From Paracentrotus lividus (lineage: Eukaryota; Echinodermata; Echinoidea; Camarodonta; Echinidae), in the NCBI GenBank assembly GCA_940671915.1, contig CALNVZ010000174.1:78932205-78996204 (forward strand): a stretch of 64,000 bases of DNA, given 5' to 3'. Of this stretch, positions 61,345 through 64,000 are shown one piece after another (within the stretch, counting starts at the first letter, position 1; every line of letters starts with the position of its first letter). Under the pieces are notes generated by a model that was not told the origin of the DNA, did not search any database, and saw only the letters and a list, made by a program, of their open reading frames with translations. The translations under genes were made by a program, and so were the position numbers.

Positions 61345-62828
61345 AAACACCACCACATTTCGCACAATTGTATTTTTGGAAAAAAACAGAGACATGAAAC
61401 ACGGAACTAGAACTATAAATATAGGGTTCAAGAACCTCCAACATTAAGTATTATGCTATTGTAGTCGGAAATACTGAAGAAAATAATCTAATTATAAAAG
61501 GAATATTTTTACTTGGAGATATTAATAGTGGATTGGGAGATACTAATAGTGTGAAGGATTAGTAATTGTCCAATCATCTGTCAAATAAAGATGTCTTTGA
61601 TCACTGACTTATCTAATGAATTCTACGAATAACTGCTTTTCAACATCTTGTACATAGCTCCAATTTTGTTCAGAGTGCCTAAGCAATAGAGGCAGGCCAT
61701 GATGAGTGAGAGAGAATTATTAAAAGACCCTCAGGTTGCAATTTGGGATCGCCGCAATTGAGTTTGGCAAGGTGTATGTAACTCAATTCGTGAATCGATA
61801 CAACGCTCGTAGGCAAAGAAAGAGTCCGTACAGTATTAGGCGTCCAAAGCTCTATTCTTAAAGGTGCTATAGATCAAATTCAATTAGGAGAAAGGTGTAG
61901 GGATCTGTTTGTGTGTTCATTGACACTTTCCCTGCATTTTTGAGGTTGCTTTGTATCACACTTGGCATTTAATGGTCCTACTATTTTAGAGAGAGCATTT
62001 AGTGTAATGTCACAATTTGTTACGGTGGGTCTCATGTAAATTGAACGTAATGAACGTATGATTAAGATAATTTACTTTTAATCAAAAAGGTATAAGTTGG
62101 TATCGAAATATCTGAAATCTACGGGGAAAATGTATTCACATAGATCACATAAATGATAGGCCTACCAAAGGACGTTTTTATAAATAATAATTCGTCATTT
62201 TCTTTTGTGTATTTTATGTTCAAGCGCACCCTCGACCTCGACCTTTCATCGAACTACATAATGTCCATTGAATGTCGTTTGTGCTTTTTTGTTCCAGTTC
62301 TTAATGTCTTGCTTATTAATTATTGTAACTTTTGTTATGCATTTTTTTAAATTTGAGATTTGGGCCTTTAAATAAAGTTTGCCACATTCGATATGCCCAC
62401 AACCAATAAACTCCACCCAATCACGTGCGTGCTACCCGTAGGCTATACATTATCATCATAACCATTGTTCGTGCACACTGAAGGCATTTGTAAAATTAGG
62501 CTTGGCCCTGTGGCCAAACAATGTCTTATCTTCAAAAGAAGAATGTAAAAAAAAAGAGGTGAATTTATGTAATTGAGACAACATTTTGGATTGTAGTTTT
62601 TGAAGGAGCTAAAAACTTACCAGAAGCTATTAGTGTAATCGGATATTCATTGTATGCATTCGTGATATTATCTCATTTTGAGGGAAATTAATCATGTATT
62701 TCAAGCATAACCATTTCTTCTAGATACATCCTGTCCTGTTTGCTTATCCCAGAGGTAGGCCTATAATGAATTTCGATTTGGGTATATGTCGATGGAAGGT
62801 TGAAAGTTATCTTCATTACATATTGAAA
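61345..62828. other. Non-coding stretch between repeats
   Basis: AT-rich; two TAGGCCTA words (62157, 62756); no exon supported. Confidence 0.45.
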
Positions 62829-62829
62829 A

Positions 62830-63400
62830 ACTTTTTATTGCAGTTATCAAATAGTCAATTTAAAAAGTTAATTTTAGCCTGACTGAAGTTTGAAAATGTT
62901 GTCTTCTTTAGATTTAACCACACTTTTATTGCAGTTATCAAATTGTCAATTTAAAAAGTTAATTTTAGCCTGACTGAAGTTTGAAAATGTTGTCTTCTTT
63001 AGATATAAACATACTTTTTACTGCAGTTATCAAATTGTCAGTTTAAAAAGTTAATTTTAGCCTGACTGAAGTTTGAAAATGTTATCTTCTTTAGATATAT
63101 ATAAACACACTTCTATTGCAGTGATCAAATTGTCAGTTTAAAAAGTTAATTTTAGCCTGACTGAAGGTTGAAAATGTTATCTTCTTTAGATATAAACACA
63201 CTTTTTATTGCAGTTATCAAATTGTCAATTTAAAAAGTTGATTTTAGCCTGACTGAAGTTTGAAAATGTTATCTTCTTTAGATATAAACACACTTTTTAT
63301 TGCACTTATGAAAATGCAAATTTAACGAATAATTTTAGAATTACTAAAGTTTGAAATTGTTGTCTTCATTATAAATAGTCGCACTTTTCATTGCAGATAT
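62830..63400. repeat. ~92-bp tandem repeat array, six to seven copies
   Basis: The marker CAGTTATCAAAT (and variants) recurs at 62841, 62932, 63024, 63119, 63211, 63303 and 63394, spacings 91-95 bp. Each unit contains TTTAAAAAGTTAATTTTAGC, CTGACTGAAGTTTGAAAATG and TTATCTTCTTTAGAT-like words. The last two units are more diverged. Confidence 0.92.
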
Positions 63401-63575
63401 ATAATGAGAAAAAAAGAAAGAAAACGGAATATTCATCTGTTTATTACCTCTAAAACCACATCATTTTCGTATTTTCCTTTCCTTACAATATGTCCAGAAT
63501 AATATTCGCATTTTTTAAATGCAGAAATAAGAATACGTATGCCTATACACTGCAAAAACTGGGGTGGTAAATTTA

Positions 63576-64000
63576 GGGGGGGGGCTCTTTTACAACGTAA
63601 CTGCTGAAAAGACAACAAAGTACTGGCGATATAACCAATGACCCCTTTTTAAATTCGTAATTTAAGTGATAAGAACAAAGCAACAGACTATTACAGCAAG
63701 TCATAATACAGCTTGCCTTTATTGTGACTTGTTGGTTGTTACTTACTAATCAACATCTAATGATTAATTGCAGGTTTATGTAATGTAATTGAATCGTTAC
63801 TTTAAAAAAGGATTGTACCTGTTTTTTAACTTTTGTTTTTGTTTTTGTTTTTGTTTTTTTTGTTTTTGTTTTTGTTTTGTTTTTGTTTTGTGTGTTTTGT
63901 TTGTTTTTTGTTTTTTGTTTGTTTGTTTGTTTGTTTTGTTTTTTGTTTTTTGTTTTTTGTTTTGTTTTGTTGTTGTTGTTGTTGTTGTTTTTTTTTTTTT
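63576..64000 (+). repeat. Composite repeat, order B-A, running off the window
   Basis: Block B (63576-63764) and then block A (63765-64000), homologous to 61173-61342 and 60953-61172 with many small indels. The window ends in the T run where block A meets block B in the first copy, so another block B may follow. Confidence 0.8.

Noticed and set aside
1..64000. CRISPR arrays, bacterial operons, phage or integrated viral genes
   Set aside because: No spaced direct-repeat arrays, no ribosome-binding-site-led gene clusters and no viral protein motifs are visible; the sequence is animal genomic DNA.

Overview
The window looks like a mostly intergenic or intronic piece of a metazoan genome, most likely a marine invertebrate deuterostome, with an echinoderm such as a sea urchin favoured. 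The reasons are animal-type split genes, an intronless rhodopsin-class GPCR, AT-rich DNA full of short terminal-inverted-repeat (TIR) elements, tRNA-derived SINEs, abundant microsatellites, and a strongly repeated word, GTAGGCCTAY. The species assignment is inference. There is a 527-base assembly gap at 7262-7788.

Two protein-coding features are well supported. At the left edge, on the minus strand, lies the first coding exon of a KIF26-type kinesin (140-460), with an upstream 5' UTR part to about 607; the rest of the gene runs off the left end. At 49536-50567, minus strand, is a complete single-exon class A GPCR of 343 residues that has lost the Asp of the DRY motif and both the Trp and Pro of the TM6 CWxP motif.

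Weaker, explicitly speculative gene signals are a promoter-like block with CCAAT and GC boxes followed by an ATG-free leader ending in a splice donor (32558-33064, minus), which could be a distal first exon of the KIF26 gene across a roughly 32 kb intron, and a chain of small phase-compatible exon candidates on the plus strand (16899-16987, 18389-18464, 21396-21447, then AATAAA at 21751). An isolated candidate exon lies at 15013-15198.

The rest is repeat landscape. TIR elements lie at 989-1470, 9791-10069, 15364-15819 and 30033-30489 (one family, opposite orientations, TA target duplications), 34387-34586, 28604-28813 (TTA duplication), 34767-35206, 37200-37681, 44065-45170 (ATT duplication), and a loose foldback group at 17473-17547, 27406-27561 and 53822-53958. 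Two tRNA-derived SINE-like units lie at 35640-35806 and 60310-60540. Tandem repeats include a 171-bp duplication (4930-5265), a degenerate ~70-bp array (16551-16870), an E-box-bearing minisatellite (54169-54287), a ~92-bp array (62830-63400) and a permuted A/B repeat at the right end. A perfect 42-bp palindrome sits at 8217-8258 and a ~770-bp inverted repeat carrying CA and GT microsatellites at 46992-47760.

I found no coherent new multi-gene system. The most informative leads are the candidate distal promoter, the word enrichment, the palindrome and the small TIR families.
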